DNA of 64,000 nt from positions 43,385,187 to 43,449,186 of the forward strand of contig NC_088301.1 in NCBI RefSeq assembly GCF_032854445.1. The letters are read 5' to 3'. The notes beneath the pieces are model-generated. The model did no database searches, had not been told where the DNA came from, and saw nothing but the letters and a program-made list of their open reading frames with translations. Both the position numbers and the translations under genes were made by a program. Positions 37,901 to 48,600 of this stretch are shown one piece after another; the first letter of the stretch is position 1; the number at the start of each line of letters is the position of its first letter. The DNA is from Liolophura sinensis. Taxonomy: Eukaryota; Mollusca; Polyplacophora; Chitonida; Chitonidae.

Positions 37901-40900
37901 CACTCCAGTGGAAATAGATTGGTGTATTTAAACAGCCGCAGAAACAGGCAGTCTCATGTTAGTTTTTATAGACAAATGAGCGGCTATGCATTCTGGTAGG
38001 AAATTTTACATGAAAATGGTTTAATACAGAAAAAAAGTTTCATGTTAAAACTCTAAGCAACGTGTACCAAGTGGATCAGTGGCATCTGTCAGACAAAGGA
38101 ATCAGCTTTGCTCCGATCCCCAAAACAATGGATTGGGGCTTAAGCATTATGTTCAGTGACATGAAAAATTACTCCCCATAAACCCTCAGAATGACATTGT
38201 CTGTTTTGAATTACATCACTCCAGTTGTCTGTCATACTGGACTGGAAGGAGTTCAGACGTGTGAACTACCATGTAACACAGTGGCACACATCTCTCTTGT
38301 TATGTACTTCTGCTGATAAAGAAAATGTTCAGAGAAACTACATGGAACACTCCTTTAGATCAAGGGTAATAAATTTGACCTTTGTAGCTGAACTAAGAAC
38401 TGCTAAAATTGCAAAGAGAGAAATTTGTCCAAGTTGTCTTGCTTTATAAAACTACTATTGCCATGTACAACTATCACATTTGGAGTTTGCCTGAGAAATT
38501 TCTGCAGCAATTTTTATTAAGCATGTGTATTTGTTTCGTTTCAGCACGTGCAACAATCATGAACTTCTTCAGAATTCCATTGAACATGATTGTTGTATTG
38601 ATGTTGATACAGGTAAGAGTTGCTGAAGTAAAAATGCTAGAGTTATTAAATGTAAGTATTCAAGACCACAAGAAATTGTTGATAGTCTGAAAATGACTGA
38701 TAAACTTCTGTATAATAAAGCAGTAATATTGAAGTCTATGATATAAATTTAAGAAGAAATCGTTGAACAGAAAGCAAAAAACCTGGTATCGGAAATACTT
38801 GCCTTGTTAGACAGTTAATCAGAAAAAAAAATTAATTTGCACAAACTGCTGGCACAAGATGTTCTCTGGTGTTATTCAGCCATCAGTACATTGTTCTTTC
38901 CATGAAGACAGATTTCACTAAATTTTGTATAATTTGAGGCTGAGCTCCTTGAGTGTTTATGTCTGCTTATGTCAGTAGATTTGTATTGTTTCTAGGATTC
39001 CATTTGGTTTAAGATGTCCAGTTAAGATGTTCAGTTGGTTCAGACTCAAAATAAATGGCAAGGTTTTGTGTAGTAATACATTTCTCTCTGGATACTTTTC
39101 TTTCACTGCAATTATACGTCAAAAACTCTAGGGACAAGATTTGACTTCCCAAACCATTTATAACTTAATGGACACATAAAACATTTGAATTTTATTTCTT
39201 AATATGCATTGTAGGAATGTCCTACATGGAAAAGTTATAAAGTAGGTCCTCCTCTTCCTTCACAGGGAATAAAATGTTATATACTACAGTTTTCCTAAGC
39301 CTCCCCCCCTTAAATAAATTAGCATGCAGCTTTCATGCAGCGGTGATATGCCTCAAAGTGAACAAAAATTTTCTCCATTACTTTTTTGAACCATAGTCTT
39401 CATAGCCATGCAGTACATGCTTGTATCATATATATATACATACATGTACATATATCTTTGTAAATTTTTGACATCCTTACTGTCCAGTTGTACATGGGAA
39501 GGTCTGTCAGGAACCTGCAAATGGTTGTGGCTGTTCCCTCGCTCTCTGCCCGGTTTCCTCCCACCATAATGCTGGTCTCCCTTGTATAAGTGAAATATTC
39601 GTGAGTACAATGTAAAACACTAATGAAATAAATAAATCATATAAATTTTTGGCATCTATTTTCCTTTCAGTCCCTGAGTATGAAGGTTATTTTCACCTGT
39701 TGTTGTGTATTCCTGTTCCTTGCCTCCATGTTTCAGCAAGTGCTCTACCAGTGAGTATGGACATATGTGTAAACTTCTCAGCCAGTGTAAAAGCATACTC
39801 ATTCGGTGGGTTTGTCTTATTGTAAAATTAGAATTCTCTGCATTTGTACAGCAGCATAGCAGGTAGTATATGTGATCAAGTGTAATACTAGAAAAATGAC
39901 AACATTAAAATATATCACCTGGAACAATATTATGTGCACGTAACATATACCTCCTAAAATGCTGATATATTATTTGTACTATATATGTAAATCTTTTCTA
40001 TTAAAATTATAGTGTGAGATACCTAATTCTTCAACCTTTTTAACCACATCAGAAACCAATATTTGGAAACATTCTGAGAGAGCTTTGGTGCGCAGAGGAA
40101 TACTTTGCACAGTTTTATGAAGCTGGCATCTTAAATGACACAAACAAGTCAATTTTGGAGTCATAATTGTATCCATAAATTCCACTGAAAAAAAGTGCTT
40201 TAGTGGTCAAAAAGATTGAAGATTTACACCAGGCCCTATATCAACTATATGTTCATTATATTATTATTGATTATTTGTTATGGTAGTTAAAGGGTTTACA
40301 GAAAACTCTAGGTGTATCTCTACTTACTTGAAATGAGACCCAATAAAATTTCACCTTTTGTAAAATTCAAGAGCTATGATATACATGCAATAAGGATCAC
40401 TGAGGGATAAGCAAACAAGCTTGACAAACATGCTCAAGACAGGGAACAGAAGTTGAGTTATTATTTGAAAGAATAAAAATTGACACTCCCTCAGTGTGGA
40501 ATGACAGCATGTACTGGGCTCATACAATACAATAACTTGGGATTTTAATTTGTCCACTGCAGGAAATCAGTTGCCATCATATTTAATTCAAATTTGGTAC
40601 ATGCATTTAACATGAAGAGCTACAGACCAGGTTCAAGTTTAACCGATGGACCATTGGTCATGTTCGAAAAAATTGCGTGTATTACCATTTTTGTTCTATT
40701 ACAGACTCTGACAGTTTTTGCTAATATGGTTTGTCATTTGGAATTGACTTGAAAAATTTAGTACATAGCTTCACCTGATGAGTTGAAGAGCAAGTTCGAG
40801 TTTTGTGCTGTGTTGTTCATGTTCAACAAAATTATTGCTATTTTTGTTCAATTATGGGTTAGGTTTTTTCTAAACGTTTCATTATTCTGACTTGAAACTT

Positions 40901-43348
40901 GGTTCATATCTTCATGCACTGTGACAGGTTGTCACAAATTACAGCGGTTTATGTTCTCTTGTTGACTTCGACATACATGTAACTGTTATTCTCACAGCTC
41001 GGGCCAGGAGGGGACAGCAGTAGTAGTAGTTGCAGAATGCTTGTGATTATTATTTAAATAATGTGATGTTATTATTGGTTATAAGGGAAACTGCTATCTA
41101 ATAATGATATACACAAAATTCTTTTATTGTCTTTTCCCTTAATACAGCTTACCACAAAAATCGGATAGTTTGCCATTGTGAGAATGTTGATTTTCAACAA
41201 CTTTAAACAAGAGTGAGCCATTTTTTAGAGAATTTGTGAGAAGTGCATGTATATTGGCTGAGATGAAGTGGCAATGGTGCCTTCATGTAGCTATCGGTGT
41301 TGGTGTCTGGTTAAGTTGTTACGCTAAGGCTTGAGTTTCATTATGTACACTGGCTGAGGTCTTGGATACTGAAGCAATAATGTGGGAAGTTTTTATGTAG
41401 ACACACATGCAACTGTTGGTTCATTTCATTCACCTTCTAAACACACATTTTGTAATTAACACTGCTTATTTAGCATTCAATAATGTTTGCCATTCAAGGT
41501 CGGTTTACATGCATCCTTGTAAAACTTAGTTTAGCGCTCATGTACTTGTAAATGTGACATGGCAAGATAGGAGTTTTGGTCTCATTCCCATGATCAGTTT
41601 ACTCTGAAATTCAGAGAAATGCCTTCAAGGGTGATGAAAACTACACTGACAAATCATGGCTCTGTTCTAAATTCCTTAGTCAGACTGTTACAAACTTTTA
41701 GTTTAACTTGTGGCCATACGATGATAAATTCATTATTTTAGACTTATTAAATGATCACGTTATAACCGATTTTTCATTTACAGTAATGACTTTATTGTAA
41801 TAAATCCCTGGTTTAGACCAGGGTTATGTTATAATAAATCCCTGATTTAAACTGCTGGTCTCATCATATTAAAGCGCTGATTTATACTAATTGGTGCTGC
41901 CAGTACACGTGCTTGATTAGTCCATGATTTATTCTAACTCTTATATTATAATAAATCTCTGATTTAAACTGCTGGTCTCATCATATTAAATCGCTGATTT
42001 ATAATAATTCGTGCTGCCAGTACACGTGCTTGATTAGTCCATGATTTATTCTAACTCTTATATTGTAATAAATCCTTGATTTATTCAACACCTGGTCTAT
42101 TGATATTAAATCACTGATTTATACTAATTGAACATGCACTTAATAAGTCCCTGATTTAGACTAATGGTTGCACTATAATAAATCCCTCACTAATAACTTC
42201 TTAAAGTAAGAGAAAGGTAAAATATAAATTAAGGTTCATCATACTGAAAAGTTACTTAAAATTATGCGTAAAAAAACTTGCATTTCTTTTTTCTGATTTT
42301 TTTTATGTGTTGAAAGGCAATAAATATTTGAATATTACAGTGAGCTTTAAGAGCCATACTGACAGTACTTAGGAACTCTGATGTCACATCACCTTTTTTT
42401 CCTGATGTTCACCAGAAAGAAGGAATTTTGGGGAACATCATTTCAGAAATCTTTTACTTCTGGGTAAAAAGAGTTATTCCAGCATTCAGTGTCGTGATTA
42501 GAGTTGGAAAAACTTCCTGTGACATGAGGGTTCCTAAACTCTGATAGTATGGTCCATAAAGCCCACCCTAGAATTCAGATGTTTGAGCGTCATTAACTTT
42601 TTTCACAAAAATCTAAAAAAATAAATGAAAATATATTTATGCATAGTTTTAGATCGTGTATTTAGTGATGCCTACTTTGATTTTTGGAGGTCTTTTTCTT
42701 TAATTAATATCTGACGAAATGTAATGGCTATACGGTAGTAATCGTCTGTTTTATCTAAAGGTTGCACCAGTGAGTTTTAGGTTGCAAGTTAAGAAGTCCC
42801 TGATTTAACTATTGCCGTCATAATACATGCATGATTTAGACATGCGGTCATGACAAAAGAAATATCTGATTTAAACTTCATGCCCTCACTGTAATAAAGA
42901 TCTGATACGGACTAGAGCTTGTTAACAGGGTATATTTAAGCTTATAATTAGTATAGTACAGTTGTCAAACCAGTTGCCTACTCTTTTGGTTAATATATGA
43001 TCTGTGTTATTAAAAATCTCTGGTTCTCTACTACTTTTAATGGCTTTCTGTGATGGGGACACTTGCTTTTATATGGGACTACTATAACAGAGTCCCAGTT
43101 TTTATGTACTGGTTCAGTAGGATATTAAAAGAAAAGAAAAATACATGCACTTGATTAAATGCTTTGTTACTGGTATTTGCAGATTGTCCCATAAAAATCT
43201 TCCTGCAGAGGAAATGCAGAACACTTATATCAACAATTCTGATGCCATTATTAAAAAGCCGTTATTGGTACATGGAAGTCCTGCATATGAAGAAGAGGAC
43301 AAACAGATTATCACAAACGTGCCCAAAGAAGACGACACAAATAGTTAA
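22948..43348 (+). CDS. MFSD5: MFSD5, molybdate-anion-transporter-like MFS protein
   Basis: A 477-residue, 12-helix major-facilitator protein in 13 coding exons: 22948-23095, 24692-24836, 26051-26111, 26721-26828, 27979-28097, 30531-30667, 31672-31844, 34750-34820, 36382-36436, 37707-37809, 38545-38612, 39671-39750, 43183-43348. All introns are GT-AG and all phases agree. Residues resembling vertebrate MFSD5 include GGDWLQGPHVYALY (about 50-63), the MFS motif A GSFADKYGRR (92-101), GRLLGGTATSILYSAFESW, GLIQSLFEGAMYMFV, GIIFAAFM and FFRIPLN. MFSD5 relatives are plasma-membrane proteins linked to molybdate uptake; transport here is inferred. Human MFSD5 is about 450 residues. The extra length is partly a hydrophilic loop in exon 7 (DADLSGKTKGEHRGA) and partly an acidic C-terminal tail. 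The ATG has an in-frame TGA 45 bases upstream. AATAAA at 44388-44393 is a possible poly(A) signal. Confidence 0.93.
25320..25880. repeat. diverged tandem repeat in MFSD5 intron 2
   Basis: Several old copies share a core like CATGGTAA-CAGATT-C near 25325, 25457, 25784 and 25864, with spacing of roughly 80-330 bases. It resembles the decayed satellite-like repeats at 33660-34260 in style. Approximate limits. Confidence 0.4.
25905..25924 (+). repeat. copy of the MFSD5 exon 4 acceptor
   Basis: Twenty bases here are identical to 26710-26729, which spans the pyrimidine tract, the AG and the first nine bases of MFSD5 exon 4 (CACTTTGGG). Similarity then fades. It lies upstream of exon 3, so it may be a remnant of a partial duplication or a decoy acceptor. 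Confidence 0.6.
28262..28460 (+). repeat. dispersed repeat family B, copy 1
   Basis: It shares blocks with the inverted copy at 36905-37070 and with 60105-60200: TTTCAAGTGACA, CTGATTGATTC, then a TTCTTATNAGAAAAAC block, then CTGAAAGTGCATT. It lies in MFSD5 intron 5. Non-coding. The class is unknown. Confidence 0.6.
28876..29012 (-). mobile_element. truncated tRNA-SINE copy
   Basis: (TTTA)n, then TTGATTGATGTTTTTACGC, GAATATTTCACTTATACGAC and CAGCATTATGGCAGGAGG, ending before the tRNA-like head. In MFSD5 intron 5. Confidence 0.85.
30040..30219. mobile_element. 180-bp foldback element (MITE)
   Basis: Nearly the whole element is an inverted repeat. The left end CGCAGGGAAAGTCCTTCTTA pairs with the right end, which reads CACTGGGAAAGTCTTTCTTA when inverted. 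The arms also share TTCTTGGTTTATTAACAC. TA flanks each side (30038-30039 and 30220-30221), which fits a Tc1/mariner-type target site. No coding capacity. In MFSD5 intron 5. Confidence 0.9.
31868..32012 (+). mobile_element. 5'-truncated tRNA-SINE copy
   Basis: Body and tail of the SINE: GCTGCGGATGGTCGTGGGTT, CCTCCCACCATAATGTTGGC, GTATAAGTGAAATATTCTTG, ending in an AAAT-rich tail. It starts about 23 bases after the donor of MFSD5 exon 7. Confidence 0.88.
32030..32202. mobile_element. second foldback element family, full copy
   Basis: The arms are inverted copies of one another. The left has GAGTGACCCATTATATTAG and TTTTATTAAAC-GTG-TGTAATTTTC; the inverted right arm reads CGTGACCCTTTAAATCAG followed by the same block. 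A half copy lies at 35648-35745. Non-coding. In MFSD5 intron 7. Confidence 0.75.
33660..34260 (+). repeat. decayed ~160-bp tandem repeat
   Basis: Three diverged units begin near 33705, 33858 and 34024 and share blocks such as GGTATCTCAAAAAG-A-T-CAT-TATT. Related sequence recurs at 45370-45690 with AAAGCACAATAA and CAGTGTTAAGGTAAATG. An old satellite-like or dispersed repeat in MFSD5 intron 7. Limits approximate. Confidence 0.6.
34430..34635 (+). mobile_element. MITE with TA target duplication
   Basis: It starts ATTCTTCAATTG and ends TTGAGGAAT, inverted versions of each other, with TA on both sides. The interior (TTTGCAAGGTGTTTATTCAA) is shared with 54305-54512 and 62834-63034. It lies about 115 bases before MFSD5 exon 8. 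Confidence 0.88.
35648..35745 (+). mobile_element. half copy of second foldback family
   Basis: It matches one arm of the element at 32030-32202: ATTATGGGATAAATGGGATA, ATGACCCATTATATCAAATT, CGTGTAATTTTCATT. The opposite arm is missing. Confidence 0.7.
36700..36902 (+). mobile_element. nearly complete tRNA-SINE copy
   Basis: It runs from within the tRNA-like head (AGCGCACTAGCG, then a B-box-like GTGAGTTCAAGTCC) through CCTCCCACCATAATGCTGGC to the AATAAATAAA tail. In MFSD5 intron 9. Confidence 0.9.
36905..37070 (-). repeat. dispersed repeat family B, copy 2
   Basis: The inverse complement matches 28262-28460 over TTTCAAGTGACATATTTTG, CTGATTGATTCATC and TTCTTATCAGAAAAACCTAA. Confidence 0.6.
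37203..37256 (-). mobile_element. SINE tail fragment
   Basis: TTGGTGTTTTATGCCGTACTC followed by AAGAATATTTG: only the 3' tail of the SINE family remains. Confidence 0.75.
39490..39637 (+). mobile_element. 5'-truncated tRNA-SINE copy
   Basis: CATGGGAAGGTCTGTCAGGA, GGTTTCCTCCCACCATAATG and GTATAAGTGAAATATTCGTG, then an AAATAAATAAAT tail. It ends about 33 bases before MFSD5 exon 12, so it abuts the branch-point and acceptor region of that intron. Confidence 0.88.
40026..40224 (+). mobile_element. MITE with uninterrupted insertion site
   Basis: The left end ATTCTTCAACCTTTTT and the right end, inverted AATCTTCAATCTTTTT, are flanked by TA. Its interior aligns with both halves of the interrupted element at 16097-16885 and supplies the empty-site sequence. 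A further partial match lies near 23418-23500. In MFSD5 intron 12. Confidence 0.82.
40570..40935 (+). repeat. decayed ~155-bp tandem repeat
   Basis: Two and a half diverged units begin near 40579, 40741 and 40888. Shared blocks include TTCATGTTC followed by AAAATT and TTTTTGTTCAATTA-like text. In MFSD5 intron 12. Confidence 0.55.
41795..42195 (+). repeat. 117-bp tandem repeat array
   Basis: About three units. ATAATAAATC starts units at 41831 and 41948, and GTAATAAATCC starts the next at 42065, giving a period of 117. The first two units are nearly identical, with CTGCTGGTCTCATCATATTA and CCAGTACACGTGCTTGATTA in common. Shorter internal repeats of the type CCTGATTTA recur. In MFSD5 intron 12. 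Confidence 0.88.
42780..42910 (+). repeat. outlying units of the CCTGATTTA repeat
   Basis: AGTCCCTGATTTAAC, CATGATTTAGAC, TATCTGATTTAAACTTC and GTAATAAAGATCTGAT resemble the subunits of the 41795-42195 array, about 0.6 kb away. Confidence 0.6.
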
Positions 43349-43503
43349 CTCATTCGTGGTAATCACAAATTCCGTCAAAGATTTGTTATTTTTCTTTTTT
43401 TATTTGATTTTATGTAACTTGTTCACAGTGTTGGTTATAGCATCATGTATGTATACAGACTTTATATGCATTGTAGTTATGCATACATTTTATAATGGTT
43501 ATG

Positions 43504-43740
43504 TGAGGGCCTCCAGGGCAGAATGGAACACATGCTAGCATTGCAAAATGACTCTGTAATCCGTCACGAGTGCAGACACTGTGAGTTCAAACCATCTCAT
43601 GCTAACTTCCTATGGATGTACATGGGAAGGTTTGCCACCATTAGGTGGATTGTTGTGGGTTTCCCCTCAGACTCTGTCTGGTTTCCTCCTAAGGTGGCTG
43701 CTGTCGTATAAGTGAAATATTCGTGAACCAGGTAAATAAG
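43504..43740 (+). mobile_element. tRNA-SINE copy in presumed MFSD5 3' UTR
   Basis: A diverged but nearly full-length copy from the tRNA-like head (GAGGGCCTCCAGGGC, B-box-like GTGAGTTCAAACC) to GTATAAGTGAAATATTCGTG and a weak tail. It begins 156 bases after the MFSD5 stop codon. Confidence 0.82.
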
Positions 43741-45369
43741 TTATGTACTTTTGAAATGTATACTTCACCATGTGCATGTGCTGGAAAAAGAACATGCTAT
43801 ATTTTTATGGCCAAAAATTAATTGTGTCTAACTGTTCTGTTGCATTAAAACAGTTGTTTTTTTCCCTTATAAGAAAATTACATGTACATGCAGTTGATAG
43901 CCCATGATTTCAACAGTTCCAATCCTCTGTACATAACTATTGAAAACAAGATCAGGTATGTGTATCACTCCAAAAGTTTTTCTTGGCCACTGATCATTTT
44001 AAAAAATATACGCATTGGAATTTCCAATACATCATTGGAATTACATTGTATGTCTACAGCAGAGAAATGCACCAGTTTCTTAAAAAAGAGAAAAAAAACA
44101 GCCTGGATGTCACTTAATTTCATTACAAGATTTCGATAAAAAGATTGATGGTATTCTTCTGGGTGCATAAGGATTTGTGGAAAAGTCAAAGGGGCTGTCT
44201 TAAAGGATACCTGAAACACTTGGTTTTTATTTCATAATACAGAGTATAGGATGTGGGGTTTTATTTCTTAATATGAAACACATTGTGTGGGGTTGCATAT
44301 TAAAGTACAGAAAAGCTTATTAAGCTTAGCCTCCTGTGGGGACATCAAGGATGATAACTGTCAAAGCAAATATGTTATGGAGAGAGCAATAAAAAGAGGC
44401 ACTAAACTGGTCCCTCGTTACCTGCATGTTCATCGATTACATCATTTCCAAATATTTCCGAGCATTGATGGAAAATAGCCATAAATACCTTTATGACGAA
44501 ATATAAAGTATTCCTCAAAGATGAAAGAAATTCTCTCTCTCTTTATTTTTTTTGGACCTATCTTCATTTTCCTTACAACCATATCTTTCATTAATGCAGA
44601 ATTTTCACAGTCCTGATGGTATGGTGCAGAATAATTTGTATATGTGTACATTGATAATCGATCAGTCAACTAATGTCCGTTATACGATATAATTTCAGTA
44701 AAAAGCTCTGATATTGCCACAGAAAGTTACATACTATCTTGCAGTCTGTGATACTGTACTGGCTCTTAGATGTTAAATTGTTCATGTTAAAGTACTTGTT
44801 CCCTCCCTTTAGTTATTCATTTTTTAGTTATCACCATTTCCGTAATGACTTTTGCGATTCATGTTGGTAGCCTGGAATATAGCAGTAGCATAACCTTAAG
44901 GTGACTTTAATATCACATAGAACTATGAAACGTTGTTCAGCTTCCAAATTTTTTTTTTCCAGGTTGATTTCTCAAGACTTAAAAGGTGAAGTAGTGTTAG
45001 GTTTTAGAATATATACCATCCATATTACTGTATGTAATGATTAGTATAAGAATTACTGTTAGTGTGGGGTATGATTTTGTCCTTGCTCCTATGTACGTAT
45101 ACATCCATGAATATCTGCACAGTCCGAGGTTTTAAAGTGTGCATATAATATTTATAATCATTTTGAAAAGGTTTTATTACTTTTGGGTAGATTACAGTGG
45201 GTGAACGAATGTTATCAGATTAGTATGTGACCTTTTTGACTGTATAGGTTTATTTGTGCTCTTGAAGCGAAGAATGACAGTGTAACCTCAGGGAATGATT
45301 TGTATCTTTGGACCCAACTTGTGTATGTGGGAATACAGAGCAATTACAGCCGTTCCTTATGTAAAACTT

Positions 45370-45690
45370 GCATATTTGTAAAGCACAATAATACAAGGGT
45401 ATGTTCCATCATTGGTGCTCTGCGTTGAAGTAATTTTACACTGTAAATTACAAAATTCTGGACTTGGTGTCTTGAGTATAATGAAATCAGTGTTAAGGTA
45501 AATGTGGTTGAGGAGAGGAGGAGGCTATCTCCAAAGTACTGAATGTATTGTGCTCAGGTCTTGCCTACTTTTAAGACTCATCCTAAGGTAAATGGTTAAG
45601 TCCTTTATGCATCGAACTGAAGTTTTGCGTTCTTGTGTCTCGTGGTTGCCTTGCTACCAGATTTAAGTTTCATTTTGTTACGAGCAGCAA
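45370..45690 (+). repeat. copy of the 33660-34260 repeat
   Basis: Shared blocks AAAGCACAATAATAC, CAGTGTTAAGGTAAATG and TTGTGCTCAGGTCTTGC. The end (GTTGCCTTGCTACCAGATTT) also resembles 24560-24600. Confidence 0.55.
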
Positions 45691-48600
45691 ACATAGCAGC
45701 ATCATTTAAGAGATGTATATGCCTCCCTTTATCATCTGCATTATAATGATTCCCAAGTGTGCCCATTCTCAAGAATGTGTGCTAGGGTCAGACTATAGTG
45801 ATAAACTGTACTTCGGACATGTGTAGTTTGGTTTTAACAAAGGGATAATCAGCCTGATAGTACATTAATGATAATATTTTCTATTGTGTTTTCATTCCTG
45901 TTGGTTGTGTTATTAGGGGTTCACACAATCTTGGCAGATAGCCTGTTAAAATTGTTTGGATTATTATTATTGTTAGTCAGCTTGTAAAATTGCAATATCT
46001 CGAAAACTAATAAAAAGGCAGCACGACCAAACTTTGCGGATTTAATAACGAAGATATAAAGCAACTTTTGACATATTGTGCCCTTTTACCAGTCACTATT
46101 TTTAGCAACCATTTTGACTTCTATTGATAACTTTAAAGACTTCTTCTTCTCCAAAGTTCTCCAACTTTGCAAGATTGTATTGTTTCTGTCTTTTGTTCTC
46201 AGCTCACAGCAGAAGATCAAAGCCACATAATCTCTATGCCAGTCTTCAGTTCTGGTCCCAGCTTAAATGTTTTCTGGCAGTCGAGGGTTCAGATTCTGTA
46301 CTATTTTTCTTCATGTTTTTTAAAGCAGAGAGTACAGTGCCAATGCCCAAATTGCTGTCCTTGACAGTCTTCACACAAGCCTCAACGTGCATAGTATCTA
46401 GCTGCCAGTGGATCAGTTAATTGCTGCCAATCTTTTTTTTTTTTTGCATTATCATACACTTCATAGACATCAGGCTACCAGAAGTGGTAAAAAGACTAGT
46501 AGTATGGACCCGGCAATGGTGTTGGATAACATCATGAATTCAATTTTGTATCTGCTGCCTACAAATGTGCTTACCTACAAAGCCTTGTATTAGTATTGGC
46601 TAGTGTCAGTTTATAAAAAAAATGTGGTACTGATTTGCAGTAAAACTATATGATTTAAGAAAAAGCAAGAATATTGATTAATTTCATTGTCAAGTCATAA
46701 ATTTGTGCCACAGTATTTTGTTTATCAGTGAGCATTTCGATGGAAGTACATGTAATGAAAAAAATACGACCAGTAGATATATTTGCATGTAGTGCCACAA
46801 TAAGGACCATTCATTTTTAAAAGTTCTCTTTACACAAGGTAAAACATGTGTTTGTGTGATGTCATAGATGTATTTTTTTTATGAAACGCATAATATTCTT
46901 TTGAGGGATTTTTGAAAAAAATGTATTTGCGTGCAAGGGCTTGTTTATTTTTATGCTAAATATACATATGTATATATTTGTCAACGGAACAGTGTAGAAG
47001 TTGTTCTTCATTTCTTAAGCTGGCTGATTTTCTTTCTTTGTTGTTTGTGTCACTAGAAACATGCTTTTGACTGTCATCCAGTGTTAAGCAGGAAACAAAA
47101 TAACCAGCAACAAAGGGCTACTATTTGCAAACTGTTTTGTGCCTATTAAGTCTTCAACGATAACCCTGTTTCAGGTAGCAGCACACTACTGGCAACTAAG
47201 TTGAAATGAAGATGCACTCATGGTATCTTCTAGGCTTAGATGGTGTAAACGCACGCGTAGCAGGCCAGTCCAATCAAGCCTTTGAAGTCCAGGACCCTCG
47301 CATAGTTTTGACTCTTAATACAAAAACCCTACATAAATATGAAGGCTTCTTCATACAAGACAGATTAAAGTGAGGGTTCAATCCCAGCCTTCAACAGTGG
47401 AGTACCCTACTCTAACTGTCCATAGGGCTTTCATAAAACTGACCACTTGTGTTGAACAATATTATGGTGAAATAAATAACACATTCCAAACAGGGCAGGA
47501 CTAAATAACATTCAAACACATTTTATTTAGAACTGTTTGTACATATTTTTTTAAATAGACTGCAATGATAACGTGTTGAGAAAGAGATAAGGCTGGCTTG
47601 TTGACCTGTACTGGTAAGCAGAAAACTTTTACCGGTGTATAGATATATATATACAGGAAATGTACAAGGCAATTCAGCTTTCAGTATGTCGTATACAGTA
47701 TGAAAGAGAACAATTACACTTATAGGTAAAATCACACCCACCCTGCAAATGGATACTTTTTAAGGCCCACTTGTGCCAAACAGTGGAAATCAAGATTGTC
47801 TTTTTTCTTGTAAGTCATGTTTTTAAAGCAAGCATCACTCTGGAAAAATCTTAAAAGAAGTTGGACTTCCAAGTACAATGCTTGTGGGAAATGGGCCAAG
47901 AACCAGAGGATAATTAAAAATATTGCCCACCTAAAACAAGTCAAGCCGAATGGTTGAAATAGTCATTCTATGTGTTATTTTCTGTAATATAAGCTGTATG
48001 TATGTAAGCTAATTCATAAGCACTGCACAGTAACAGCAGAGAGTTATGGGTTTTAACACAGCCTGGAACTAACTTGTGTGTATGGAAAATGTATCATCAT
48101 GCCCATTAAGTACATTTCCTGTAACCCAAGACAGGTGTCCAAGTAAAATTACACCTATGGTCTTTACTCTCTAGGTTATGTATGGCAAATAAATAACATG
48201 TGTAACCAATATCAGTAGTTGCTACCTATGACAAATCAAGGATTGAAAATGAATCGGTAAAAAAAAAAAAAAAGTCAAAGAAAAACTTTTCTCTCAGAAT
48301 AACCCATTGTAAGTCTTGTAGATTTAGATTTAAACCCAGGTAGGCTTACAAATAACCCAAGGCATCAGATAATAACCTTCTAAATGCCTTCACACATACA
48401 TGTATTTCTTGCTACACATGGTAATCCACTAGCATTCTGTTTAACTTGAGTGCCCTCTATTATCACACAAATGTTTTATCATTCTCCAGTCATTGACATG
48501 CCTGTGAACGTGGACTTAATCATACACGCACACTTTATTGGCATATGTTCTATATGTCCTCTCAGTTCCATATGAAATAAACAGATGCAGCAAAAAAAAA

